Of a stretch of DNA of 64,000 nucleotides, positions 35,501 through 40,564 are shown one piece after another. Within the stretch, counting starts at the first letter, position 1, and the number at the start of each line of letters is the position of its first letter. This stretch comes from Nisaea sediminum. Lineage in GTDB: Bacteria > Pseudomonadota > Alphaproteobacteria > Thalassobaculales > Thalassobaculaceae. The position numbers were made by a program, and so were the translations under genes. The DNA lies in NCBI RefSeq assembly GCF_014904705.1, contig NZ_JACZCQ010000006.1:434001-498000 (forward strand), read 5' to 3'. Below the pieces are notes generated by a model. That model worked only from the letters and a program-made list of their open reading frames with translations, had not been told where the DNA came from and did no database searches.

Positions 35501-36238
35501 GACTGGACGATCGAGCAGATCGCCGATTTCGGCGGCGACGGCAAGGCCGACCTGCTGGTCCGCAACAGCACGGACGGCAGTGTCTCGATCTGGGAAATGG
35601 ACGGTGGCACCGCCTCCAGCAAGTCCTATGCCGGAAAGCTCGGCGCCGGATGGGAAATCGAGACCGTCGCGGACTTCAACGGCGACGGCAAGCAGGACAT
35701 CCTGGCAGTCGGCAGCGACGGCGCGGTCTCGGTCTGGGAAATGGATGGCGGCACCGCCTCCGAGAAATCCTTCGCCGGAAAGCTCGGCGCGGGCTGGGAA
35801 ATCAAGTCGGTGAAGGACTTTACCGGCGACGGCAAGGCCGACATCCTGACCCAGAGCGCCGACGGTGCGGTCTCGGTCTGGGAAATGGACGGCGGCACCG
35901 CCTCCTCCAAGACCTATGTCGGCAAGCTCGGTGCGGGCTGGGAGATCGAGCATATCGCCGATTTCAACGGCGACGGCTCGAACGATCTTCTGACCACCAA
36001 CGGCGACGGCGTGGTCTCGCTCTGGGAAATGGACGCCGGCGGCGCCTCGGAGAAGGCCTATGTCGGCCGGCTTCAGGAAGGCTGGGAGATCGGCAAGATC
36101 GCAGACTTCAACGGCGACGGCACGGCCGATATCCAGCTTCAGAACACCGAAACCGGCCAGGTCTCGATCTGGGAGATGGACGGTGCCGATGTGGTCGTCG
36201 CCGGGCTCACCGGCAATCTCTGGGCCGATCTGGTTTAG
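20534..36238 (+). CDS. giant RTX calcium-binding protein with C-terminal propeller (giant 2)
   Basis: 5234 residues in one frame. No signal peptide; RTX repeats start at about residue 25, after a short charged start MGKWRDRDNDGDDD. Residues ~1-450 are RTX repeats that parallel giant 3. Residues ~630-4190 contain 21 copies of a module marked YVDTRSDLDGL and VEDIVIADEQATEGDD, each separated by RTX blocks. Spacer modules lie near 21875, 31845, 34285 and 34785. Residues ~4840-5234 are eight propeller repeats, ending GLTGNLWADLV, an acidic-hydrophobic tail that could be part of a type I secretion signal. The predicted role is a calcium-stabilised surface or matrix protein; the ligand is unknown. 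Start chosen by GGAG at 20524. Two 474-bp units inside are identical (24806-25753). Confidence 0.88.
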   Translation: MGKWRDRDNDGDDDANPQSQSGLITGDDGRDYITGSSGNDTISGLGDRDTLSGRDGDDQLFGDSGDDYIDAGNGDDLLYGGDGNDTLSGGSGNDTIHTGAGNDRASGGAGNDILYGGADSSSLFGDSGDDFLHGGSGNETISGGSGNDTILGNGGDDYLRDDSGNNLLSGGAGEDSITGGQGNDTIYGGEGDDRIAGGAGNDRIEGEAGDDTISGDYKNDTISGGDGNDLIRGRGGHDSLDGGAGDDTISGDSGNDYIDAGAGDDRIYGRGGTDTIYAGDGDDLVSADSGSDYVDGGAGDDTISGRGGNDTIYAGDGNDLVSGESGTDYIDAGSGDDTVSGRGGNDTILAGAGNDYVRGDYGSESLVGGGGDDTISGGGGNDVIEGGDGNDSLSGSYGKDTILGGDGDDSINGGGESDVISGGAGDDTIYVSEGSDTIDGGAGNDLITGRASHFQGDHLQGLESGDTLLLTDQTLDADDVSLQNYYGTTYVVIDKNGNGWPDYYFSVDGNFESINVTAGENGTSLTFVTGPVTGTSGDDSIDGTDDADTISALAGNDTVSSGDGDDIVEGGAGNDLLDGGTGSDTLSGGDGADTLGGGAGNDLLDGGDGDDVLSSTDGSDTLSGGAGNDALYAGDSGVVDGGDGDDTLYVDTRSDLDGLTVSNVEDVVIADEQPTEGDDLISGFADGDTISALGGNDTVSGLAGDDLLDGGAGNDLLDGGDGADTLSAGAGTDTLSGGDGDDALYAGDSGVVDGGEGNDTLYVDTRSNLDGLSVSNVEDIVIADEQATEGDDAISGFADADTLSGLGGDDTLDGLAGDDALDGAAGNDQITGGEGNDALTGGNGEDTLSGGADSDTLSGDADGDVLDGGAGNDILDGGDGSDTLYATDGTDTVSAGAGDDAIYAGDSGVVDGGDGNDTLYVDTRSDLDGLSISNVEDIVIADEQATEGDDAISGFEDADTLSGLGGNDMLDGLAGDDVIDGGAGNDQITGGEGNDALTGGTGEDTLSGGTGSDSLSGGADGDLLDGGAGNDVLNGGDGDDVLYGTDGKDTLSGGAGADALHAGDSGVVDGGDGNDTLYVDTRSDLDGLSISNVEDIVIADEQATEGDDAISGFAGHDTLSGLGGDDTLDGLAGNDVLDGGAGNDEITGGEGSDALKGGAGSDTLYGGAHSDSLSGGADNDLLVGDTGNDLLLGGTGDDTLHGEVGTDTLSGGDGDDAIYAGDSGVVDGGAGNDTLYVDTRSDLDGLTVSNVEDIVIADEQATEGDDAISGFADADTLSGLGGDDTLDGLAGDDVLDGGAGNDQITGGAGNDLLDGGDGDDVLYGTDGADTLSGGAGDDAIYAGDSGVVDGGDGNDTLYVNTRSDLDGLTVSNVEDIVIADEQATEGDDAISGFADGDTLSGLGGDDTLDGLAGDDMLDGGAGNDQITGGAGNDALAGGTGEDSLSGGAGSDSLSGGDDADVLDGGAGNDLLDGADGSDTIYAEDGTDTVSAGAGDDAIYAGSDGVVDGGAGNDTLYVDTRSDLDGLTISNVEDIVIADEQATEGDDAISGFAGGDTLTGLGGDDTLDGLAGDDVLDGGAGNDQITGGAGNDALAGGTGEDSLSGGAGSDSLSGGDDADVLDGGAGNDLLDGADGSDTIYAEDGTDTVSAGAGDDAIYAGSDGVVDGGAGNDTLYVDTRSDLDGLTISNVEDIVIADEQATEGDDAISGFAGGDTLTGLGGDDTLDGLAGDDVLDGGAGNDQITGGAGNDALTGGTGADALSGGAGSDTLEGGGGIDALYGGANADTLSGGADGDVLDGGTGDDLLDGGEGSDTLYATDGTDTVSAGAGNDAIYAGDSGVVDGGDGNDTLYVDTRADLDGLTVSNIEDIVIADEQATEGDDAISGFAGHDTLTGLGGDDTLDGLAGDDMLDGGAGNDQITGGSGDDSLSGGAGADTLSGGAGNDLLDGGDGDDVLYGSDGTDTVSGGAGDDALYAGDNGVVDGGAGNDTLYVDTRSDLDGLTVSNVEDIVIADEQATEVDDAISGFEGADTLSGLGGDDTLDGLAGDDVLDGGAGNDEITGGAGNDALTGGTGADTLSGNAGDDTLSGGGDADVLDGGAGNDALDGGDGDDVLYGTDGTDTLSGGSGNDALYAGSDGVVDGGAGNDTLYVDTRSDLDSLTTSNVEDIVIADEQATEGDDAISGFADADILSGLGGDDTLDGLAGDDVLDGGAGNDQITGGAGNDALTGGTGEDSLSGGAGSDTLSGGDDADILDGGAGNDLLDGGEGADTLYATDGTNTVSAGAGDDAIYAGDSGIVDGGDGNDTLYVDTRSDLDGLTVSNVEDIVIADEQATEGDDAISGFAGSDTLSGLGGDDTLDGLAGDDVLDGGAGNDQISGGGGNDALTGGAGEDTLSGGAGDDALSGGDDVDVLDGGAGNDLLQGGDGDDVLYGTDGADTLSGGAGNDALYAGDSGVVDGGEGNDTLYVDTRSDLDGLTFSNVEDIVIADEQATDGDDLISGFEDDDTISALAGNDTVSGLGGDDIVAGLEGDDLLDGGAGNDQLYGGAGNDTLDGGVGDDALYGGAGNDQISGGAGNDALDGGADADLLDGGAGDDSLNGGAGNDALAGGDGNDALTGGAGVDILSGGAGGDILSGGDDADLLDGGAGNDLLDGGDGDDVLYAEDGTDTVSAGAGDDAIYAGSDGVVDGGDGNDTLYVDTRSDLDGLTVSNVEDIVIADEQATDGEDAISGFADADTLSGLAGDDTLDGLAGDDVLDGGSGNDEISGGDGNDALTGGAGADTLSGGAGDDLLDGGEGNDVLHAEDGTDTVSAGAGDDAIYAGDSGVVDGGDGNDTLYVDTRSDLDGLTVSNVEDIVIADEQATEGDDAISGFEDADTLSGLGGNDTLDGLAGDDALDGGAGNDAISGGEGNDALTGGTGADTLSGGAGSDNLSGGDDADVLDGGAGNDLLDGGEGDDVLYAEDGTDTVSAGAGDDAIYAGDSGVVDGGDGNDTLYVDTRSDLDGLTVSNIEDIVIADEQATDGDDAISGFADADTLSGLGGDDTLDGLAGDDVLDGGAGNDEISGGTGADTLSGGAGSDTLSGGADADILDGGAGNDLLDGGDGSDTLYATAGTDTLSGGDGDDALYAGDSGVVDGGAGNDTLYVDTRSDLDGLTVSNVEDIVIADEQATDGDDAISGFAGSDTLSGLGGDDTLDGLAGDDVLDGGTGNDEITGGAGSDALTGGTGDDTLSGGDAADTLSGGDGNDLIDGGFGNDTLYGGSGDDTLSGDANNDLIDGGDGNDLIDAGLGNDTLYAGAGADTLSGGFGDDVFYAAGDGVVDGGDGDDTLYVDTRSDLDGLTVSNVEEIVIADEQATEGDDAISGFDGADTLTGLEGDDTLDGLAGNDVLDGGAGNDEISGGAGNDTLYGTDGSDTLSGGGGADVLYAGDSGVVDGGAGNDTLYVDTRSDLDGLTVSNVEEIVIADEQATEGDDLISGFADSDTISALGGNDTVSGLGGDDVISGGDGNDLLDGGVGDDGLTGDDGNDTLVGGSGNDSLDGGGDDDLLKGDDGDDRLLGGSGNDTLSGGAGNDYLSDGDGDDLTDGGAGNDNLNSGAGNDTLSGGAGVDTINGGTGNDVIDGGDDQDVLNGQEGSDTIYGGAGNDTLTGGRLFDTTGDSLDGGEGDDSIDGRDGEDTLVGGTGNDFLSGYAGDDLMSGGEGNDTLHGSEGEDTLLGEAGDDTLNGGDGNDEISGGDGNDTVKGEYGADVIDGGAGNDSLEGGYDADTLTGGEGADSFVGSLTDLNGDHIADFNPEEGDLVIGWSSFGDDAVTLTYADGTTTVEIDANGDGTADATFTLTGEFHSVTTSTADGKTSISFSPDVTATEGDDSLVGTAGDDTIGGLGGNDTLEGGAGNDALDGGAGNDEITGGAGDDALTGGGGADTLSGGTGSDTLSGGADADVLHGGEGNDVLDGGDGSDTLYATDGSDTVSGGAGDDAIYAGDSGIVDGGDGDDTLHVDTRSDLDGLSVSNVEDIVIADEQATEGDDRISGFEGADTISGLGGDDTLDGLAGDDVLDGGAGNDEVTGGAGNDALTGGDGADTLSGGDGGDTLSGGADSDVLSGGADADVLDGGSGDDLLDGGEGSDTLYATDGSDTVSGGAGNDALYAGDSGVIDGGEGDDTLYVDTRSDLDGLTVSNVEDIVIADEQATEDDNAISGFEGADTLTGLEGDDTLDGLGGDDALDGGDGNDQITGGAGNDSLTGGTGEDSLSGGADSDNLSGGAGNDLLDGGLDGDTLSGEAGDDTLSGADGDDLLDGGEGNDVLDGGDGDDTVLSDNGNNTIHGGAGNDELGAGHGDDLLDGGAGDDSISANGGTDTISGGDGDDTVLAGDGDDSVDGGAGNDVLDGGDDADAIDGGDGDDTLTGGAGNDTLSGGSGNDMLSAGVGADMLDGGTGEDTLVGAGDAETLSGGDGNDVLSGGGGNDVLDGGAGDDEITAGSDVDTVLGGEGNDTIVNLGGADNVSGGDGNDVITGSSTAETLDGGAGDDTISGGGGTDSIAGGDGNDQITGGDNAETLDGGAGDDVIGGGAGDDRIVGGSGADTLVGGDGADSFVGSLSDLDGDSIGDFDPESGDLVIADASFDSDAVSLSVSGGRTTVTIDANGDGNADATFTLDGAFHSVTVSASGSGTALAFSTEVTATEGADTLSGTADADTISGLAGDDLLQGAGGNDLIDGGFGNDTLQGGAGADTLFGGDGADLISGGAGADALTGGAGNDTFAGSAAEVAGDTISDLTSGDSVLIRGAEFTSDNVTLTVSNGVTTVAIDSDGDGEADASFTIEGEFRSVTAAASAGDTTLSFSTEPDLSDKLVWSVHSTGDFNGDGKQDLLLTSNNGGVSVWTLDGATPIEKAATGSLTRGGDFEIQTVADFDGDGDDDILLKSSDGAVSVWEMDGATASEKAYSGRIQAGWEIAGTADFDGDGGHDILLRHQDGAVSIWQMDGGTTESRSYAGQLSSDWTIEQIADFGGDGKADLLVRNSTDGSVSIWEMDGGTASSKSYAGKLGAGWEIETVADFNGDGKQDILAVGSDGAVSVWEMDGGTASEKSFAGKLGAGWEIKSVKDFTGDGKADILTQSADGAVSVWEMDGGTASSKTYVGKLGAGWEIEHIADFNGDGSNDLLTTNGDGVVSLWEMDAGGASEKAYVGRLQEGWEIGKIADFNGDGTADIQLQNTETGQVSIWEMDGADVVVAGLTGNLWADLV
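22420..33100 (+). repeat. 21 copies of the YVDTR / VEDIVIADEQ module in giant 2
   Basis: Each copy has AGDSGVVDGGDGNDTLYVDT, then RSDLDGLTVSNVEDIVIADE, then ATEGDDAISGF, followed by RTX blocks of variable length. YVDTR codons occur near 22478, 22820, 23297, 23768, 24240, 24606, 25078, 25555, 26084, 26504, 26978, 27450, 27925, 28614, 29034, 29508, 29955, 30508, 30850, 32508 and 33008. The common spacing is about 420-480 bases. The first 19 are contiguous; the last two follow a spacer module. Confidence 0.9.
24806..25773 (+). repeat. perfect 474-bp tandem duplication inside giant 2
   Basis: Bases 24806-25279 and 25280-25753 match at every position I compared. The identity runs a further 20 bases, to 25773, against the next unit. 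The duplication adds exactly 158 residues in frame. Other module copies differ by many synonymous changes, so this is the newest copy, or an assembly artefact. Confidence 0.9.
35056..36235 (+). repeat. eight FG-GAP/VCBS-like repeats, giant 2 C-terminus
   Basis: Eight repeats with VSVWTLDG in the first and VSVWEMDG or VSIWEMDG in later ones, alternating with DFNGDGK or DFDGDGD calcium loops. The middle repeats are nearly identical (GGTASSKSYAGKLGAGWEIE and similar). Confidence 0.8.
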
Positions 36239-36323
36239 CACTGGACGCCGCCGGTCCGGGCGGTGGGGTCCCGGTTTGGGGCCAGCGTGGGCGGCGGGAT
36301 GTCGCCGGCGAATAACCGTGTAT

Positions 36324-36338
36324 GCGGCGAAACGCCGC
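36324..36338 (+). terminator. terminator-like hairpin after giant 2
   Basis: GCGGCG, loop AAA, CGCCGC followed by TT. A perfect 6-bp GC stem 86 bases after the giant 2 stop; the T run is very short. Confidence 0.4.
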
Positions 36339-36491
36339 TTCCACGACCGCTCGCCCAGCTATACCCGCAAAGAAAACCAATTCTTAAAACATTTTATCCA
36401 TCTTGAGCGTGACGCCCTCACAATACGCATGGCCGAATCGCATACCGAGCAATCCTAAGCGTGCGGTAATTGATTACATAAACTTCAGGTA

Positions 36492-36524
36492 GATACAGGG
36501 GTGTATCCTTCCGCCGCTCGGCGG
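36492..36524 (+). promoter_or_regulatory. two small leader hairpins before giant 3
   Basis: GATACA-GGGG-TGTATC (36492-36507), then CCGCC-GCTC-GGCGG (36511-36524). They lie side by side about 80-110 bases before the ATG. They may be leader structures or an operator; no known riboswitch is recognised. Confidence 0.3.
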
Positions 36525-36600
36525 TTGCGGTAGGCTTCTGCAAGACTGACGACCCAATTCCGGGTCTGAAGATGATCGAAGAAGTGTTCTGAGCGGAACC

Positions 36601-39600
36601 ATGGACGGTACGAGCAAGAAAGACCTCCTTGTCGGCGATGCCGGCGCCGACACGATTTACGGTCTCGGCGGCAACGACACCATTTCCGGGGTCGGTGGCG
36701 ACGATTACCTGTACGGCGATGCCGGCAGGGACCAGGTCTATGGCGGAACCGGAAACGACGTCCTGGAAGGCGGCGACGGCACCGACACGCTTGCAGGCGG
36801 CACCGGCACGGACACCTTCGTCGCTACCGCGGCGGAACTCGACGGCGACCGCATCATCGATTACGAGGACGGGGAAACCGTTCTGCTGTCCAGCCTGGTC
36901 CTCACCTCGGACCGCGTCACCCTGTCGAACAACGGGAGCACCACGACGGTCTCCATCGACACGGACGGAAACGGATCGGCCGATGTCAGCTTTACGCTCG
37001 ACGGGGTATTCGACACCGTCACCGTCACACCGACCGGCAGCGATTCGGCGCTGCAATTCAGCGGACCCGGTCCGGATGACGAGACCCTGTCCGGAAGCAA
37101 CAGCGCCGACACGATCTCCGGCGGGACCGGGAACGACACGATCTATGGCGGCCAGGGCGACGACCTGCTCGACGGCGGTGAGGGCAACGACCTGCTCTAC
37201 GGCGAGGCCGGGAACGACACGATCCTCGGAGATATCGGCGACGACACGCTGAGCGGCGGCGTCGGCAACGACACGCTGAGCGGCGGCGACGGCAACGATG
37301 TGCTGCGCGACACCAGCGGCGCCAACCTGCTCGACGGTGGCGCGGGTGAGGACACGATCTCCGGCGGCCAGGGCAACGACACGATCCTCGGCGGTACGGG
37401 CGACGATCTGATCACCGGCGGAGCGGGCGCCGACAGCCTGGACGGCGGCGACGGCAACGACACCGTCTCGGGCGCCTACCAGAACGACACCATCCAGGGC
37501 GGGCTCGGCGACGACCAGCTCGTCGGACTGGGCGGCAACGACAGCATCGACGGCGGTGGCGGCAACGACGCGATCACCGGCGGATGGGCGGCCGACACCC
37601 TCTCCGGCGGCGAAGGCGACGACACCATCTCGGGCGGCGGCGGGAACGATTTCGTCGACGGCGGCCCCGGGAACGACTGGATCAGCACAACCTCCGGCAA
37701 CGACACGATCCTTGGCGGAAACGGCAACGACACGATCTACGGCGGCGGCGGAGCGGACAGTGTCGACGCCGGCGACGATGACGATGTCATCTATGGCAGC
37801 TACGGCAACGAAACCCTGAGCGGCGGCGCCGGCGCGGACACGATCCACACCGAAGGCGGCAACGATTCCGTCGACGGCGGTGACGGCGACGACCTGATCG
37901 TCGCGGCGTCCGGCAATAACGAACTGTCCGGCGGCGCGGGCAATGACACCATCTCCGCCGGCGGCGGCGCCGACAACATTAACGGCGGCGCGGGCGCCGA
38001 TTCCATCCTCGGCGGTGCCGGCATCGACACGATCAATTCCGGCGCGGGCGCGGACACGGTCAGCGGCGGCGACAGCATCGACGTCTTCACCGGCACGGCC
38101 GCCGATCTGGACGGGGATCATATCGCCGATTTCGACATCGACGAATCCGTTCATCTCGACGGTCTCAGCATCACGGCGGATGCCGTGACGGTCACCAGCG
38201 AGAATGGCGTCTCCACGGTTTCCATCGACACCGACGGGAACGGTTCGGCCGATATCAGCTTCACCCTCAACGGCAGCTTCGGAGCCGCGACGGCGACCGC
38301 AGAGAGCGGCGGCACCACCCTCCGTTTCAGCGAAGGTCCGATCTCCGGAACCGACGGCGACGATGCCCTCACCGGCACCTGGGAAAACGAGACGATTTCC
38401 GGCGGTGCAGGCAACGATACCATTTCGGGGGCCGGCGGGAACGACAGCCTCGATGGCGGCACCGGCGACGATTCGATCCGGGGCGAGAGCGGCAACGATA
38501 CGCTGGACGGCGGCGACGGGAACGACACCATCGAAGGCGGCGGAGGCAACGACGCGGTCGATGCCGGCCCGGGCGACGACCAGGTCAGCGGCTCCTACGG
38601 CAATGACACGCTCTCCGGGGGCAGCGGCAGCGACACCATTTCCGGCGGTGGCGGCGCCGACAGCATCGATGCCGGAGACGGCGACGATCTGGCGGTCACG
38701 ACCACTGGCAACGACACGCTCTCGGGCGGCCTGGGCAATGACACGCTCTCGGCCGATGGCGGAAACGACCTCCTGGACGGTGGAGAGGGCAACGATCTGC
38801 TCGACGGAGGAGCCGGAAGCGATACGCTTTCCGGCGGCGAGGGTGCGGATATTCTCAGCGGCGGCGCCGACGCCGACACGCTGGCCGGTGGCGGCGGCAA
38901 CGATACTTTCGAGGGCAGTGCCGCGGAAGTGAACGGGGATACGATCGTCGACCTCACGGACGGCGATTCGGTCGTTATCAAGGGCGCCGCCTTCTCCGAT
39001 GAAGATGTCACGGTCACCCCCGGTTCCGGAACAACCGTGGTTTCCATCGACTCGAACGGGGACGGCAACGCCGACGCGAGCTTCACCGTCAACGGCGAGT
39101 ATCAGTCGGTCAACACCTCGACGACCGACAACAACACGTCGATCGTTTTCTCGACCGAGCCCGAGCACACGGACTGGTCGATCGCCGGGTCGGGCGATTT
39201 CAACGGAGACGGCAAGCAGGACCTGCTGGTCGCGTCCGAGGACGGCGACGTTTCGATCTGGACCCTCGACGGTGCCACGCCGCTTGCAAAGAATTATGCC
39301 GGCAACCTTACCCGGGTCGGCGACTTCGAGCTCCACACGATCTCCGATTTCGACGGCGACGGCGACGACGACATCCTGCTGTTCGACAGCACCGACCGGG
39401 TGGTCTCGGTCTGGGAAGTCGAGGACGGGGAGGTCGTGGAGAAAGGTTTTACCGGCCTGCTGCAGGACGGCTGGGAAATCGCCGCGACCACCGATTTCGA
39501 TGCCGACGGCGGAACCGACATCCTGCTGCGCCACGAGGACGGCGCGGTCTCCGTCTGGCTGATGGACGGCGCCACCGCATCCGAGAAATCCTATGTCGGC

Positions 39601-40350
39601 AACATGGGCTCCGACTGGAAGCTCGAGACGGTCGCCGACTTCAATGCGGACGACAAGTCGGACCTGCTGTTCCGCAATGACGAGAGCGGCGACGTGTCGG
39701 TCTGGGAAATGGACGGCGCCACGGCCGCGAACAAGGCCCATATCGGCAATATGAGCTCCGACTGGGATCTGGAGGCGGTCGCCGATTTCAACGCCGACAA
39801 CAAGGACGACCTGCTGATCAAGGACCAGAACGGCGCCGTCTCGGTCTGGGAAATGGACGGTGCGTCCGTCACCGCGAAATCCTACGCGGGCAAGCTCGGG
39901 GACGGCTGGAGCATCGAGTCCACCGAGGATTTCACCGGCGACGGCAAGGCGGACATCCTGACCCGGAGCGCGGACGACGTGGTCTCGGTCTGGGAAATGG
40001 ACGGCGGCACCGCGACGGCCAAGACCTACACGGGCAAGCTCAGCGCCGGTTCGGATATCGCGCAGATCGCGGATTTCAACGGCGACGGCTCAGCCGACCT
40101 GCTCATCACCGACAACGATAGCTATGTCTCGATCTGGGAAATGGATGCCGGCGGCACCTCGGAAAAAGCCTTCGCCGGGCCGCTGATCGAGGGCTGGCAA
40201 CCGGGTCTTGCGGCGGATTTCGACGGTGACGGCGCTGCCGACATCCAGCTCGAGAACACTGAAACCGGCCAGGTCTCGATCTGGGAAATGGACAGCGGCT
40301 CCGTCACGGAAATAGGTTTGACTGGCAATCTCTGGAGCGACTTAGTATAA
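36601..40350 (+). CDS. RTX calcium-binding protein with C-terminal propeller (giant 3)
   Basis: 1249 residues. RTX repeats begin at about residue 8 and there is no signal peptide. Three spacer modules (near 36817, 38080 and 38910) split the RTX blocks, and eight propeller repeats cover 39167-40347. It ends GLTGNLWSDLV. The segment near 37290-37550 (VLRDTSGANLLDGGAGEDT, GGQGNDTI, YQNDTIQGG) aligns with giant 2 near 20998-21230 (YLRDDSGNNLLSGGAGEDS, GGQGNDTI, YKNDTISGG). The two are therefore close paralogues differing by the large repeat expansion of giant 2. Predicted secreted surface or matrix protein. The ATG at 36601 has a poor ribosome site, so expression may be low or the start imperfect. 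Confidence 0.85.
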   Translation: MDGTSKKDLLVGDAGADTIYGLGGNDTISGVGGDDYLYGDAGRDQVYGGTGNDVLEGGDGTDTLAGGTGTDTFVATAAELDGDRIIDYEDGETVLLSSLVLTSDRVTLSNNGSTTTVSIDTDGNGSADVSFTLDGVFDTVTVTPTGSDSALQFSGPGPDDETLSGSNSADTISGGTGNDTIYGGQGDDLLDGGEGNDLLYGEAGNDTILGDIGDDTLSGGVGNDTLSGGDGNDVLRDTSGANLLDGGAGEDTISGGQGNDTILGGTGDDLITGGAGADSLDGGDGNDTVSGAYQNDTIQGGLGDDQLVGLGGNDSIDGGGGNDAITGGWAADTLSGGEGDDTISGGGGNDFVDGGPGNDWISTTSGNDTILGGNGNDTIYGGGGADSVDAGDDDDVIYGSYGNETLSGGAGADTIHTEGGNDSVDGGDGDDLIVAASGNNELSGGAGNDTISAGGGADNINGGAGADSILGGAGIDTINSGAGADTVSGGDSIDVFTGTAADLDGDHIADFDIDESVHLDGLSITADAVTVTSENGVSTVSIDTDGNGSADISFTLNGSFGAATATAESGGTTLRFSEGPISGTDGDDALTGTWENETISGGAGNDTISGAGGNDSLDGGTGDDSIRGESGNDTLDGGDGNDTIEGGGGNDAVDAGPGDDQVSGSYGNDTLSGGSGSDTISGGGGADSIDAGDGDDLAVTTTGNDTLSGGLGNDTLSADGGNDLLDGGEGNDLLDGGAGSDTLSGGEGADILSGGADADTLAGGGGNDTFEGSAAEVNGDTIVDLTDGDSVVIKGAAFSDEDVTVTPGSGTTVVSIDSNGDGNADASFTVNGEYQSVNTSTTDNNTSIVFSTEPEHTDWSIAGSGDFNGDGKQDLLVASEDGDVSIWTLDGATPLAKNYAGNLTRVGDFELHTISDFDGDGDDDILLFDSTDRVVSVWEVEDGEVVEKGFTGLLQDGWEIAATTDFDADGGTDILLRHEDGAVSVWLMDGATASEKSYVGNMGSDWKLETVADFNADDKSDLLFRNDESGDVSVWEMDGATAANKAHIGNMSSDWDLEAVADFNADNKDDLLIKDQNGAVSVWEMDGASVTAKSYAGKLGDGWSIESTEDFTGDGKADILTRSADDVVSVWEMDGGTATAKTYTGKLSAGSDIAQIADFNGDGSADLLITDNDSYVSIWEMDAGGTSEKAFAGPLIEGWQPGLAADFDGDGAADIQLENTETGQVSIWEMDSGSVTEIGLTGNLWSDLV
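39167..40347 (+). repeat. eight FG-GAP/VCBS-like repeats, giant 3 C-terminus
   Basis: Same eight-repeat arrangement as giant 2, from VSIWTLDG to VSIWEMDS, with DFNGDGK/DFNADNK loops. The second repeat is the most divergent (VSVWEVED). Confidence 0.8.
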
Positions 40351-40422
40351 CCACATGACAGTGATGGTTATGTCGCTTCCTGGGTAAAAAGCCCTTCTCG
40401 GCACCGAAGAATCTCTCCGTTT

Positions 40423-40455
40423 CGGCTCCCCTTCCGGCTGACGCCCGAGGAGCCG
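40423..40455 (+). terminator. stem-loop after giant 3
   Basis: CGGCTCC (40423-40429) pairs with GGAGCCG (40449-40455); an alternative CCGGCT/AGCCGG stem (40434-40439 with 40451-40456) overlaps it. These are competing structures in the 214-base gap before giant 4, with no T run. Confidence 0.3.
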
Positions 40456-40564
40456 GGCAGCGGACAACCGGCCCCCTGAGGACCGGAGCCGCGCGGAGTA
40501 CCTGCCGCCCTCACAAAGACATATTGCTTCTAGGTGTCTCTTAAACCTGTGTGCGGAGGTTCAC

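Larger units (their letters stand above)
36239..36600. other. intergenic region, giant 2 / giant 3
   Basis: 362 bases, no gene seen. It holds a terminator-like hairpin (36324-36338), an AT-rich stretch at 36370-36400 with AATTCTTAAAACATTTTAT (at best a degenerate form of the shared giant-gene motif), a promoter-like TTGATT at 36470-36475, and two leader hairpins (36492-36524). The ribosome site of giant 3 is weak (GCGGA at 36593-36597, close to the ATG). Confidence 0.45.
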
